Source of the DNA: Streptomyces sp. NBC_01241
GTDB lineage: Bacteria; Actinomycetota; Actinomycetes; Streptomycetales; Streptomycetaceae
DNA length: 64,000 nucleotides
Direction: 5' to 3'
Assembly (NCBI RefSeq): GCF_041435435.1
Contig: NZ_CP108494.1
Location: 7,102,501-7,166,500, forward strand
Shown here: piece by piece, positions 41,778-50,999 of the stretch
How positions within the stretch are numbered: position 1 is the first letter of the stretch
How the letters are laid out: every line of letters starts with the position of its first letter
Position numbers and translations under genes: made by a program
Notes under the pieces: generated by a model
The model's database searches: none
The model's input: only the letters and a program-made list of their open reading frames with translations
Told to the model about the DNA's origin: nothing

Positions 41778-44244
41778 TGCCGTGCGGGCCCACGTCACCA
41801 CGGGCACGGATGTCGTCGTCGTGGGCGCGGGCCCCGTCGGGCTGATGCTCGCCGGGGAACTGCGGCTCGGCGGTGCGGACGTGATCGTGCTGGACCAACT
41901 CGACGCACCGACGACCGAGTCCCGCGCGTCCACGCTCCACGCCCGCACCATGGAGATCCTCGACCAGCGAGGGCTGTTGGACGAGATCGGAACCCCGCCG
42001 GACGAGCCCATGGGCCACTTCGGCGGCCATCCGTTGGACCTGCGGCTGCCCGGACCGTACCCGGGGCAGTGGAAGGTCCCGCAGACCCGCACCGAAGTGG
42101 TCCTCGGTGCCTGGGCCGTACGGCTCGGCGCCGAGGTGCGACGCGGCCACCGGGTCACCGGTCTGGAGCAGCACCCCGACCGGGCCGTGGTCGAGGCGGC
42201 GGGGCCCGGCGGTGTTCCGGTACGGATCACCGCCCCGTACGTCGTCGGGTGCGACGGCGAGGGATCCACCGTGCGCCGGCTCGCCGGCATCGAGTTCCCC
42301 GGGACCGACGCCCGGCGGGAGCTGATCCGCGCAGACATCGACGGCATCGACATCCGCGGCCGGCGCTTCGAACGGCTGCCGCACGGGCTGGCGATCGCGG
42401 CCCGCCGGGGCGACGGCGTCACCCGCGTGATGGTCCATGAGTTCGGCCGTACGCCACGCGCCGCCGAGGCGTCTTTCGCCGACATCGTGGACGCCTGGCG
42501 CAACGTCACCGGTGAGGACCTGTCGGCCGGAACACCCCTGTGGGTCAACGCGTTCGGCGATGTCTCCCGGCAGGCCGAATGCTACCGGCACGGGGGGGTG
42601 TTCCTCGCGGGGGACGCCGCCCACGCGCAGATGCCGATCGGCGGCCAGGCCCTCAACCTGGGCCTCCAGGATGCGGTCAACCTGGGCTGGAAGCTGGCCG
42701 CCGCCGCCCGGGGCCGGGCCCCGGCCCGCCTGCTGGACTCGTACCACGAGGAGCGGCACGAGGTGGGCCGCCAGGTCCTCTCCAACATCCGTGCGCAGGC
42801 CCGGCTGCTGCTCGGCGGACCGGAGGTCACGGGCCTGCGCCAGGTGATCGGCGAGCTGCTCCCGTACGACGGGGTGCGGGCCCGCCTGGCCGGAATGATC
42901 AGCGGTCTGGACATCCGCTACGGCGGGGCCCTTACGGACGCGGGGCGGCCGGGCAGCGGCCCGCACCGGCTGGCGGGGAGCAGACTGCCGCCGGTGTCAC
43001 TGAGGCTCCGGGCGGCGCCGGGGGGCTCTGTGACGTACGGCGTCGAGGCGGACGGTTCGTCCGTGAGTACGGCCGTTCTGCTGCGGGGCGCCCGCGGAAT
43101 GCTGCTGGTGACGGCGGATGAGGAGGAGCGGCGGGACCTGCTCACGGTGGCCGCCCGGCCGTGGAGCCGGAGCGTGGACGTCATGACGGCGTTCAGGCCG
43201 GCGGGAGGCGCTGCGGACGGTCTGGCCGGGGGGGCGCTGGACGGTGTGGATGCCGTCCTGGTCCGCCCGGACGGATACGTCGCCTGGGCCGGTACGTCGG
43301 CCGCGGGCCTCGAAGCCGCGCTCGCCACCTGGTTCGCGCGGGACACGCGGCTCGCGCAGAGCGTGCGGGCCACCCCGGCCACCCCGAAGACCACGGCCCC
43401 CGGCAGTCGCGGCGGGCCCACCGACCGACACTCATCGCCCACCGGCTCATACATCGGGTCACACATCGTCAGGAGAGAGAACATGGGCAAGCTCACCGGA
43501 AAGACGGCGCTGGTCACCGGCGCGAGCCGGGGCATGGGGCGGGCCACCGCCGAACGGCTGGCACGGGAAGGGGCGCTCGTCGCCGTCCACTACGCGACCG
43601 GCGCGGACGCCGCGGCCGAGGTCGTGGAGCGCATCGAGAGGGACGGCGGACGCGCCTTCGCCGTCCAGGCCGAGCTGGGGGCGCCCGGCGGCGTCCACGA
43701 ACTCTTCCTCGGGCTCGAACAGGGGCTCAAGGAGCGCACCGGCTCCACGGAGCTGAACATCCTGGTCAACAACGCCGGGGTGATGGGCGGGGTCGCGGCC
43801 GAGGACACGACCCCGGAGCAGTTCGACCGTATCTTCGCAGTGAACGCGAAGGCGCCGTTCTTCATCGTCCAGCGGGCCCTCACCAACATTCCGGACGGCG
43901 GCCGGATCGTGAACATCTCCTCCGGCCTCACCCGGTTCGCCAACCCGGACGAGATCGCCTATGCGATGAGCAAGGGCGCCGTCGAGATGCTCGCCCTGCA
44001 CTTCGCCAAGCTGCTCGGCCCGCGCAACATCACCATCAACTCCGTCGCGCCCGGCATCACCCGCAACAGCAACCCGGTCTTCGACATCCCGGAAGCTGTC
44101 ACGGCCATGGCGGGCCTGTCCACCTTCAACCGGGTGGGCGAACCCGAGGACGTCGCCGACGTCATCGCCTTCCTCGTTTCCGACGACGCCCGCTGGGTCA
44201 CCGGCTCGTTCGTCGACGCGAGCGGCGGCACCCTGCTCGGCTGA
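41758..44244 (+). CDS. Oxygenase-reductase fusion (PgaM/UrdM-like)
   Basis: An 828-residue fusion. The N-terminal ~545 residues are an FAD hydroxylase: VVGAGPVGLMLAGELRLGG, GCDGEGSTVRRLAGIEF, GDAAHAQMPIGGQALNLGLQ. After a Thr/Pro/Ser linker a short-chain reductase begins at residue 576: LVTGASRGMGRATAERL, NNAGVMGG, catalytic Y-x-x-x-K in IAYAMSKGAVEM. In gaudimycin and urdamycin pathways the same fusion hydroxylates and then reduces the angucycline at C-6/C-12b. The reductase start M576 has its own AGGAGAGAG, so a separate reductase is probably also made, as reported for PgaM. The start at 41758 is uncertain; GTG 41782 is possible. Confidence 0.92.
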   Translation: MPKHGADAVRAHVTTGTDVVVVGAGPVGLMLAGELRLGGADVIVLDQLDAPTTESRASTLHARTMEILDQRGLLDEIGTPPDEPMGHFGGHPLDLRLPGPYPGQWKVPQTRTEVVLGAWAVRLGAEVRRGHRVTGLEQHPDRAVVEAAGPGGVPVRITAPYVVGCDGEGSTVRRLAGIEFPGTDARRELIRADIDGIDIRGRRFERLPHGLAIAARRGDGVTRVMVHEFGRTPRAAEASFADIVDAWRNVTGEDLSAGTPLWVNAFGDVSRQAECYRHGGVFLAGDAAHAQMPIGGQALNLGLQDAVNLGWKLAAAARGRAPARLLDSYHEERHEVGRQVLSNIRAQARLLLGGPEVTGLRQVIGELLPYDGVRARLAGMISGLDIRYGGALTDAGRPGSGPHRLAGSRLPPVSLRLRAAPGGSVTYGVEADGSSVSTAVLLRGARGMLLVTADEEERRDLLTVAARPWSRSVDVMTAFRPAGGAADGLAGGALDGVDAVLVRPDGYVAWAGTSAAGLEAALATWFARDTRLAQSVRATPATPKTTAPGSRGGPTDRHSSPTGSYIGSHIVRRENMGKLTGKTALVTGASRGMGRATAERLAREGALVAVHYATGADAAAEVVERIERDGGRAFAVQAELGAPGGVHELFLGLEQGLKERTGSTELNILVNNAGVMGGVAAEDTTPEQFDRIFAVNAKAPFFIVQRALTNIPDGGRIVNISSGLTRFANPDEIAYAMSKGAVEMLALHFAKLLGPRNITINSVAPGITRNSNPVFDIPEAVTAMAGLSTFNRVGEPEDVADVIAFLVSDDARWVTGSFVDASGGTLLG
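43471..43485 (+). promoter_or_regulatory. Internal ribosome site and start for a free reductase
   Basis: AGGAGAGAGA followed by ATG at 43483, inside the fusion gene and in frame. It falls precisely at the start of the reductase domain (MGKLTGKTALVTG) and would give a 253-residue protein. Such internal initiation is established for PgaM. The match in position makes it likely here. Confidence 0.75.
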
Positions 44245-44377
44245 CAGTGAGGATGTGGCGTGGTGACGCTGCTGGTGTGTCTGACCCCTCGGCTGAATGA
44301 CGTCTCGACTGTCCTGTTCGGGATCTGTCGGCCCACCGGGCGTTACCAAGCACGCGGCCGGACGGGCGTTTGTGACT

Positions 44378-44583
44378 TTATAGCGCCTCTGTGTGCCAAG
44401 CGGCTTGAGCGAGGTGGGTTCGTTGGTCTCGTTTCATGATCCGGTGGACCACGTTGGACAGGCGTCGTTCGAGGGCCCTGCGGGCTTCGGACGGCGTCTT
44501 TCCCTCGCTGATCCTGCGGAGGTAGTAGTCCTGCCCGCGCCCGCCGTCGCGGATCTGGCAGACGGCGATGGTGTGCAGCACAG
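44378..44583 (-). pseudogene. IS110-family transposase C-terminal relic
   Basis: The minus strand reads LHTIAVCQIRDGGRGQDYYL, RRISEGKTPSEARRALERRL and SNVVHRIMKRDQRTHLAQ. The first part is the end of the transposase_20 region of IS110 transposases; the serine and upstream DEDD domain are lost. It breaks at ~44583 where a second IS110 relic starts on the other strand. Bases 44245-44377 show nothing further. Confidence 0.8.
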
Positions 44584-44589
44584 ACGCGG

Positions 44590-45384
44590 CGCATGCAGGG
44601 CAAGTCCGACCCGATCGACGCCTACGCCGCGGCGACGGCCGTGTGGTCCGGGCGGGCCACCGGAACCCCGAAGAGCAGGGACGGCGTGGTCGAGGCGGTA
44701 CGCGTCCTGCGGATCGCCCGCCGCGGCGCGGTCAAAGCCCGCGCGCAGGCGATGAACCAGATCCGTGGCCTGCTCGTCTCCGCGCCCGCGATGCTGCGCG
44801 AGCAGGTCGCCGGACTGCAGCGAGCAGAACTCATACGTACACTTTCCCGGCTGCGGCCCGGCGACGACCTGTCCTGTCCGCCGGCCGCGACCCGCGCAGC
44901 CCTGCGTTGTCCGGCCCACTGGCACCAGGCGATGGACGAGGAGATCGCCGAGCTGGATGCAGAGCTCGGCCCGCTCGTGCAGCAGGCCGCTCCCGCCCTG
45001 CTGGAGCTGTTCGGCGTCGGCCCCGAGACCCCCGGGCAACTGCTGGCCTCAGCCGGGGAAAACCCCGAACGCATGCGCTCCGAGGCCGCGTTCGCGCACC
45101 TGGCCGGAGTTGCCCCGATCGCGGCCTCCTCCGGCCGCACCCACCGCCACCGCCTCAACCGAAGCGGCGACCGGGCTGCGAACAACGCCCTGCACACCAT
45201 CGTGCTGACTCGTATGCGCTTCGACGAACGCACCCGCGCCTACGTCGAGCGCCGCACCGAAGAAGGGCTCTCGAAGAAAGACATGGGGTGTCTCAAACGA
45301 TTCGTCGCCCGCGAGGTCTACCGCGCCTTGACCAGCACACCAACGGAGCGAATCACCCGAACCGACCTTGCTCCTGCGGCTTGA
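44590..45384 (+). pseudogene. IS110-family transposase relic lacking its N-terminus
   Basis: About 260 residues remain: GKSDPIDAYAAATAVWSGRA (third acidic residue of the DEDD site), EAVRVLRIARRGAVKARAQA, and the C-terminal LFGVGPETPGQLLASAGENP, HLAGVAPIAASSGRTHRHRL. The first ~110 residues with the leading Asp of the DEDD centre are missing, so it is inactive. It is a different element from the relic on the other strand. It lies between the last PKS gene and the exporter at 45482, showing IS activity inside the cluster. Confidence 0.82.
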
Positions 45385-45481
45385 TAACCATAGGAGCATC
45401 CCCGCCGGACCCCGATGCGAAAGGCAGCGACCCGTCCCGGGCCGATCGCCCTCCCGACCCGACCCGCTGGAGCACCGGACC

Positions 45482-46942
45482 ATGACCAGCTCCTTCGTAC
45501 CGCCGCACACCGCACCCGCCCCGGCGCACGCCCCGTGGAGCCCCCGGATGTGGGGGCTGCTGGTCGTGCTCGCCGGCAACATGCTCATCGACGCGCTCGA
45601 AGTGTCCGTGGCGCTCGTGGCGCTGCCCGCGATCGGCACGGACCTCGGCGCGCCCCTCACCACGATGCAGTGGACGATCACCGGATTCGCCGTCGGCTTC
45701 GGCGGCCTGATGTTGTTCGGCGCCCGCGTCGTGGCGTTGCTGGGGCGGCGACGGGTCTATCTCGCCGCCCTCCTCGGCTTCGCCGCCGCCTCACTGATCG
45801 GCGCCCTCGCCGAGGACCCCTCGCTCCTCATCGCCACCCGGGTGGTGAAGGGCTTCTGCGCAGCGCTGACCGCACCCACCGGGCTCGCGATCATCGCGAC
45901 CGCCTTCCCTGAAGGCCCGCCCCGGAACCGGGCCCTGTCCGTCTACACCCTCTTCGGCGCCGGAGGATTCACGACAGGTCTCCTGCTCTCCGGCTGGCTG
46001 ACCGGCTTCAGCTGGCGGCTGACCTTCGCCTTCCCGGCCCCGGCGGTCCTGGTGCTGTTTGTCCTGGGGCTGCGGCTGATCCCGGGTGCGGAGGAGGACC
46101 GGGCGGAGCGGCCACCCAGCACGGCCCGCCGACGTTACGGCATCCCGAGCGCGGCCTCGTTCCTCGTCGGCCTGCTCGCGCTGGTCCAGGGCATCACCTC
46201 GGTGCCCGCCCACGGGTGGGCCGACGTCCGCTCCACCGGACCGCTGGCCCTGGCCGGAGTGCTGCTCACTCTCTTCGTCGCCCTCGAACGCGCCTCGGCG
46301 CAGCCGCTCGTGCGGTTCGAAGCGCTCAGGAGCGGCGCGATGGTCCGCTCGGCACTCGGCGCGGCCTGTCTGAACGGCTCGTATCTGGGGCTGCTGTTCA
46401 TCCTCAGCCACCAGCTCCAGAGCCTGGCGGGCTGGTCGCCCCTGCGGGCCGCCGCCGCCTTCCTGCCGGCCGCGGCGCCCCTCGTCGTGACCGCGCTGTT
46501 CTCCGGACGGATCGTCGCCCGCTTCGGCGCACCGCGCCTGATCGCCGCCGGGGCGCTGCTCCCGTTCGCCGGGTACCTGCTGCTCCTGCGAACGCCCTGG
46601 CCACCGACGTACGCCACCGGGATCCTGCCCACGATGCTGCTGGTGGGGGCCGGCTTCGTGCTCGCCTTCGCCGCGCTGAACAGCCAGGCGACCTCGCAGC
46701 TGTCGCCCACCGAACGGGGTGCGGGCAGCGGCCTCTACCAGACCGCCGTACAGGTGGGCGCCGCGGTCTCGGTGGCCCTCGTGGCCGCGCTGCTCACCGG
46801 GTTCGCACCAGCGGCGGGGGCGGCCCCGGCCGAGATCGCCCAGGCCTGTCGGCCTGCGTTGACCCTGGTCGCCGCGGTCGGCGGCCTCGGCCTGTTCACC
46901 GCGCTCACCGGCCTGCGCTCCCGGCGTACGGGAACGCCCTGA
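45482..46942 (+). CDS. DHA2-type MFS exporter (second)
   Basis: A 486-residue, 14-helix MFS antiporter. LIDALEVSVALVALPAIGTD in helix 1 is a variant of the usual LDxTIVNVALP; FGARVVALLGRRRVYLAALL covers the 2-3 loop; NRALSVYTLFGAGGFTTGLL is motif C. It differs clearly from the exporter at 27307, so the cluster has two. UrdJ/LanJ occupy comparable places in related clusters. It probably moves the final product or a shunt. Confidence 0.88.
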   Translation: MTSSFVPPHTAPAPAHAPWSPRMWGLLVVLAGNMLIDALEVSVALVALPAIGTDLGAPLTTMQWTITGFAVGFGGLMLFGARVVALLGRRRVYLAALLGFAAASLIGALAEDPSLLIATRVVKGFCAALTAPTGLAIIATAFPEGPPRNRALSVYTLFGAGGFTTGLLLSGWLTGFSWRLTFAFPAPAVLVLFVLGLRLIPGAEEDRAERPPSTARRRYGIPSAASFLVGLLALVQGITSVPAHGWADVRSTGPLALAGVLLTLFVALERASAQPLVRFEALRSGAMVRSALGAACLNGSYLGLLFILSHQLQSLAGWSPLRAAAAFLPAAAPLVVTALFSGRIVARFGAPRLIAAGALLPFAGYLLLLRTPWPPTYATGILPTMLLVGAGFVLAFAALNSQATSQLSPTERGAGSGLYQTAVQVGAAVSVALVAALLTGFAPAAGAAPAEIAQACRPALTLVAAVGGLGLFTALTGLRSRRTGTP

Positions 46943-47019
46943 CCGTCCGAGGGCCGGGGCCCGCTGAGCGCACCGGACCACCGCCTCCGGACCCCGGCCC
47001 TCGGACCCCAGGGACAGCC

Positions 47020-47835
47020 ATGGACACCGCGCACACTTCCGCCCCCGCCTACGCCCACCGACCGGCCGCACCCCACCGGCGCCCCTACCCCGGCCACGTG
47101 GACGTCTGGCTCGTACACCCACCTCTCCCCGGCCGTCCGGCTGCAGACCACGCCCAACAGCCCACCGGACTCAGCGCCGCCGAACTCCGGCGCGCGGCCT
47201 CCTTCACGCGTCCGTCCGACCGCGCCGCCTACGCGGCCGCGCACACGGTGCTGCGGCGGCTGCTGGGCGGTTACCTCGACCGGCCGCCCGCCGCTCTCGC
47301 CTTCGTACGGGAGCCCTGTCCCGGCTGCGCGGGGCCGCACGGCCGGCCCGCCGTGGTCCACGCCGGCGCGCCGCTGCACTTCTCCCTGGCGCACAGCCGG
47401 GGCCTGATCGCCGTCGCGGTCGCCCCGCGCGTCATCGGCGTCGACGTCGAACGGCTGCCGTCCCCGGAGACCGTCGAGGCGTGCGCCCGCGCACTGCACC
47501 CAGGGGAGCAGGCTGAACTGGAGGCCGCGCCGCCGAGCGAGCGCCGGGCGCACTTCGGCCGGTTGTGGACCCGCAAGGAGGCGTACCTCAAGGCCCTGGG
47601 CACCGGCCTGTCCCGCCACCCGCGCACCGACTATCTGGGGTCCGACCTTCGGCGCAGGCCCGCCCGTTGGGCGGTCCTCGACCTTCCCGCCGGGCCGGAG
47701 CACGCGGCGGCGATCGCGGTGCCCGGCGACCGTCCGGAGCACGTCACCGTCCGGTGGCTGTCCGAGGAATCCCTGTACAGCGACGGCCCCTCGGGCGCGA
47801 ACCCCGGCAGCACGATCACCCGAAGCTCACGTTGA
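47020..47835 (+). CDS. Sfp-type 4'-phosphopantetheinyl transferase
   Basis: A 271-residue enzyme transferring phosphopantetheine from CoA to the ACP serine. The magnesium-binding GVDVE is at residues 140-144, preceded by LHFSLAHSRGLIAVAVA, and followed by FGRLWTRKEAYLKALGTGL. The ATG at 47020 follows AGGGACAGCC. JadM is the parallel in the jadomycin cluster. A dedicated PPTase makes the cluster more self-contained. Confidence 0.93.
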   Translation: MDTAHTSAPAYAHRPAAPHRRPYPGHVDVWLVHPPLPGRPAADHAQQPTGLSAAELRRAASFTRPSDRAAYAAAHTVLRRLLGGYLDRPPAALAFVREPCPGCAGPHGRPAVVHAGAPLHFSLAHSRGLIAVAVAPRVIGVDVERLPSPETVEACARALHPGEQAELEAAPPSERRAHFGRLWTRKEAYLKALGTGLSRHPRTDYLGSDLRRRPARWAVLDLPAGPEHAAAIAVPGDRPEHVTVRWLSEESLYSDGPSGANPGSTITRSSR

Positions 47836-47848
47836 GGAGCGTGCACCC

Positions 47849-49483
47849 ATGTCGACCGACGAGAAGACCACCGCACAGACCGCCCCCCAGCTCACGTCAC
47901 AGGCCGCCACCCGGCTCACCGCGCGGGGCCACTGGACGGCCATGGAACGCCTGGAGGAGCTCGGCCTGATCAAGGAGGAGGTCCGCAAGGGGCCCGATCC
48001 GCTAGCCACCGAACGCCAGCACGCCAAGGGCAAGCTGACTGCCCGCGAACGGATCGACCTGCTGCTCGACGAGGAGACGTTCACCGAGGTCGAGCCGTTG
48101 CGCAGGCACCGGGCCACCGGCTTCGGCCTGGAGGACAAGCGCCCCTACACGGACGGGGTCATCACCGGTTGGGGAACGGTCCACGGGCGGACCGTCTTCC
48201 TGTACGCCCATGACTTCCGGATCTTCGGAGGGGCCCTGGGCGAGGCCCATGCGGCCAAGATCCACAAGATCATGGACATGGCCCTGGCCGCCGGTGCCCC
48301 GCTGGTCTCGCTCAACGACGGTGCGGGCGCCCGCATCCAGGAGGGGGTGTCGGCGCTCGCCGGGTACGGCGGCATCTTCCTCCGCAACACCAAGGCGTCC
48401 GGCGTGATCCCGCAGATCTCCGTCATGCTCGGCCCGTGCGCGGGCGGCGCCGCCTACTCGCCGGCGCTGACCGATTTCGTCTTCATGGTCCGCGGGATCT
48501 CCCAGATGTTCATCACCGGCCCGGACGTCGTGCGGTCCGTGACGGGCGAGGAAATCACCCAGAACGGGCTGGGCGGAGCCGATGTCCACGCGTCGACCTC
48601 CGGCGTGGCGCACTTCGCGTACGACGACGTGCGCGCCTGCATGGAGGACGTCCGCCACCTGCTGTCGCTGCTGCCGTCCAACAACCGGGACCTGCCCCCG
48701 GGCGCCCCGGCGACCGACCCGGAGGACCGGCCCACCGACCGGCTGCTGGAGCTGGTGCCCGACGATCCGCAGCGGGTCTACGACATCCGGACCGTGATCG
48801 AGGAGATCGTCGACGACGGCGACTACTTCGAGGTGCATCCAACCTGGGCCACCAACATCGTCTGCACCCTGTCCCGGATGGGCGGCGAGGTCGTGGGCAT
48901 CGTCGCCAACCAGCCCGCCTCCTCCGCGGGTGTCCTCGACATCAACGCCTCAGAGAAGGCGGCACGGTTCGTCCAGTTCTGCGACGCCTTCAACATTCCC
49001 CTGGTCACGCTGATCGACGTACCGGGCTTCCTGCCGGGCGTGGACCAGGAGCACAACGGCATCATCCGGCGGGGCGCGAAGCTGCTCTACGCGTACTGCA
49101 ACGCCACCGTCCCCCGTATCTCGCTGGTCCTGCGCAAGGCGTACGGCGGCGCGTACATCGTCATGGACTCCCGCTCCATCGGCACCGACCTCGCGCTCGC
49201 ATGGCCCTCGAACGAGATCGCGGTCATGGGCGCCGAGGGCGCGGCCAACATCATCTTCCGCCGCGAGATCAACGACTCTGACGACCCGGAGGCGGTGCGG
49301 CAGCAGAAGATCAAGGAGTATCAGGTCGAGCTCATGCACCCCTACTACGCGGCCGAACGCGGGCTCGTGGACGACGTGATCGACCCGCGCCAGACCCGGC
49401 GGGTCATCATCAGGTCCCTGGCGATGCTGCGCCACAAACACGCCGACCTGCCGTCGCGCAAGCATGGCAACCCGCCGCTGTGA
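47849..49483 (+). CDS. Acyl-CoA carboxylase beta subunit (carboxyltransferase)
   Basis: A 544-residue carboxyltransferase that, with the alpha subunit at 32470, makes malonyl-CoA. Typical are KGKLTARERIDLLLDEETFT, LVSLNDGAGARIQEGVSALA, the oxyanion region GPCAGGAAYSPALTDF, and LVTLIDVPGFLPGVDQEHNG. The acyl-specificity position lies in the GPCAGGAAYSPALTDF region, but the sequence alone does not prove acetyl preference. JadN-like. The stop overlaps the epsilon gene (GTGA). Confidence 0.94.
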   Translation: MSTDEKTTAQTAPQLTSQAATRLTARGHWTAMERLEELGLIKEEVRKGPDPLATERQHAKGKLTARERIDLLLDEETFTEVEPLRRHRATGFGLEDKRPYTDGVITGWGTVHGRTVFLYAHDFRIFGGALGEAHAAKIHKIMDMALAAGAPLVSLNDGAGARIQEGVSALAGYGGIFLRNTKASGVIPQISVMLGPCAGGAAYSPALTDFVFMVRGISQMFITGPDVVRSVTGEEITQNGLGGADVHASTSGVAHFAYDDVRACMEDVRHLLSLLPSNNRDLPPGAPATDPEDRPTDRLLELVPDDPQRVYDIRTVIEEIVDDGDYFEVHPTWATNIVCTLSRMGGEVVGIVANQPASSAGVLDINASEKAARFVQFCDAFNIPLVTLIDVPGFLPGVDQEHNGIIRRGAKLLYAYCNATVPRISLVLRKAYGGAYIVMDSRSIGTDLALAWPSNEIAVMGAEGAANIIFRREINDSDDPEAVRQQKIKEYQVELMHPYYAAERGLVDDVIDPRQTRRVIIRSLAMLRHKHADLPSRKHGNPPL

Positions 49484-49713
49484 GCGCGCCCGGCGGGCAG
49501 ACCGCCACCACCTTCCGGATCGTCAAGGGGCAGCCCACCTCAGCAGACCTCGCCGCCCTCACCGCGGTCCTCCTGAGCCGGCTCGCGGCAACCGAGCCGT
49601 ACGGGGGCGACGGCGCCGGGCCCCCGCGCACGGCCGGCTGGCGGCGCCCCGAACGAGCGGCCCCGCACCGCGACCCGCGTGGCTGGCGCGCATCGGGAAG
49701 CGGCACGTCCTGA
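49480..49713 (+). CDS. Acyl-CoA carboxylase epsilon subunit
   Basis: A 77-residue accessory subunit found only with actinobacterial carboxylases, where it strengthens the alpha-beta complex. FRIVKGQPTSADLAALTAVL and the C-terminal WRRPERAAPHRDPRGWRASG are the two conserved ends. GTG start in overlap with the beta gene. Confidence 0.9.
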   Translation: MSAPGGQTATTFRIVKGQPTSADLAALTAVLLSRLAATEPYGGDGAGPPRTAGWRRPERAAPHRDPRGWRASGSGTS

Positions 49714-49785
49714 GCCGGGCCCGCGGCCCGCGGTCCAGCCGTCCTCGCCCCACCCACCCGTCCGTGTGAAAGGAGTTCCGATCCG

Positions 49786-50697
49786 ATGCCCCAGCTGTCG
49801 TCCGTCGCCGTCGCAGCACCGCAGATCCGCGCGATCACCCTGCACGCCGACGGCCTCACCCTGTCCGCCCTGCTCGCCGAGCCGGTGGACGCGGTGCCCC
49901 GCGCCGTCCTCGTCGCCCTGCACGGAGGAGGCATGCGCGCCGGCTACTTCGACAACCGGGCCCGCCCCGGTCTCTCCCTCCTCGCCCTGGGAGCCCAGCT
50001 CGGCTACACCGTGCTCGCCGTCGACCGGCCCGGTTACGGACTCTCCGCCGCGCGGCTGCCCCGCGGCCTGGCTCTGGAGGACTCGGCGCCGGTCCTGCGC
50101 GCCGCGCTGGCCGACTTCTCGACGCGGTACGACACCGGGACCGGCCTGTTCCTCGTCGCCCACAGCTACGGGGGCAAGCTCGCCCTGTCGGCCGCCGACG
50201 CGTTCGGCGAGGCACTGATCGGCATGGACATCTCCGGGCTCGGCAACCGCGTCGCCGTCGCCCCGCACCAACTCCCGGGCCCCGACGGGCAGGGCGACTG
50301 GCGGAAGCACTGGGGAGCCCTGCGCCTCTACCCGCCGGACGCCTTCCGGCTGGGGCAGGCGCTGGTCTCCCCGGTCCCGGAGATCGAGGCGGCGCAGGGG
50401 CCGTTGTGGCCGGAGCTGTATCCGGAGCTGGCCGCACGGGTCCGGGTCCCCGTCCGCTTCACGTTCGCCGAGCAGGAGCAGTGGTGGCGGTACGACGAGG
50501 AGGCCGTGGCGGCCCTGACCCGGCCGCTCGCGTCGGCCCGGGTGCGCGTCGACCACCAGCCCGACGCGGGCCACAACATCAGCCTCGGCTGGGCGGCCCG
50601 CACGTACCACCTGCGGGTCTGCGGATTCCTGGAGGAGTGCCTCCTCGCACGCGACGCGGCGGTGCCGCAGCGTCGGCCTGTGGGGGCGGCCGTATGA
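49786..50697 (+). CDS. Alpha/beta hydrolase
   Basis: A 303-residue alpha/beta-hydrolase-fold protein. The nucleophile is S127 in VAHSYGGK (a G-less H-x-S-Y-G-G elbow); the acid is probably D in VDHQPDAGHNISLG, whose HN contains the catalytic His. LVALHGGGMRAGYFDN forms the oxyanion loop. Relatives in aromatic clusters act as editing thioesterases or lactone/ester hydrolases. The gene follows the carboxylase genes with AAGGAG ten bases before the ATG. Substrate unknown. Confidence 0.85.
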   Translation: MPQLSSVAVAAPQIRAITLHADGLTLSALLAEPVDAVPRAVLVALHGGGMRAGYFDNRARPGLSLLALGAQLGYTVLAVDRPGYGLSAARLPRGLALEDSAPVLRAALADFSTRYDTGTGLFLVAHSYGGKLALSAADAFGEALIGMDISGLGNRVAVAPHQLPGPDGQGDWRKHWGALRLYPPDAFRLGQALVSPVPEIEAAQGPLWPELYPELAARVRVPVRFTFAEQEQWWRYDEEAVAALTRPLASARVRVDHQPDAGHNISLGWAARTYHLRVCGFLEECLLARDAAVPQRRPVGAAV

Positions 50698-50900
50698 ACA
50701 CGGGAGGCGCCATGCAGTACATCATGCTCGACCACGACTCCACGCTGGTGCGGTCGCCGCTGCCGCCGCGCCCGATCGTGCTCGCGCGCCCGGCGCAGAC
50801 GGCCGGGCCCCGGCATCCGGTGCGCCCGTTACGGCCCGCCCTCCTGGCCGGTGAGGACCTGGACGCCCCCGACCAGCACATATTCCGCGGGACCGACTGA
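50694..50900 (+). CDS. Small hypothetical protein with a TTA codon
   Basis: A 68-residue frame with an ATGA overlap with the hydrolase stop. The sequence is Pro/Arg/Leu-rich (PLPPRPIVLARPAQTAGPR) and has no recognised domain. It contains an in-frame TTA at 50829, so if translated it would depend on bldA. The overlap favours a real gene; the composition does not. An alternative ATG is at 50712. Confidence 0.4.
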   Translation: MNTGGAMQYIMLDHDSTLVRSPLPPRPIVLARPAQTAGPRHPVRPLRPALLAGEDLDAPDQHIFRGTD

Positions 50901-50999
50901 GATTGACTCTGTCGGGGCCCGGCACCGCCACCGAACGGAGCCCGCACGCCGTCCCCGCGGCGTGCTGACCCCGGCTCGACCCCCGAGGGAGCGCCCGTC

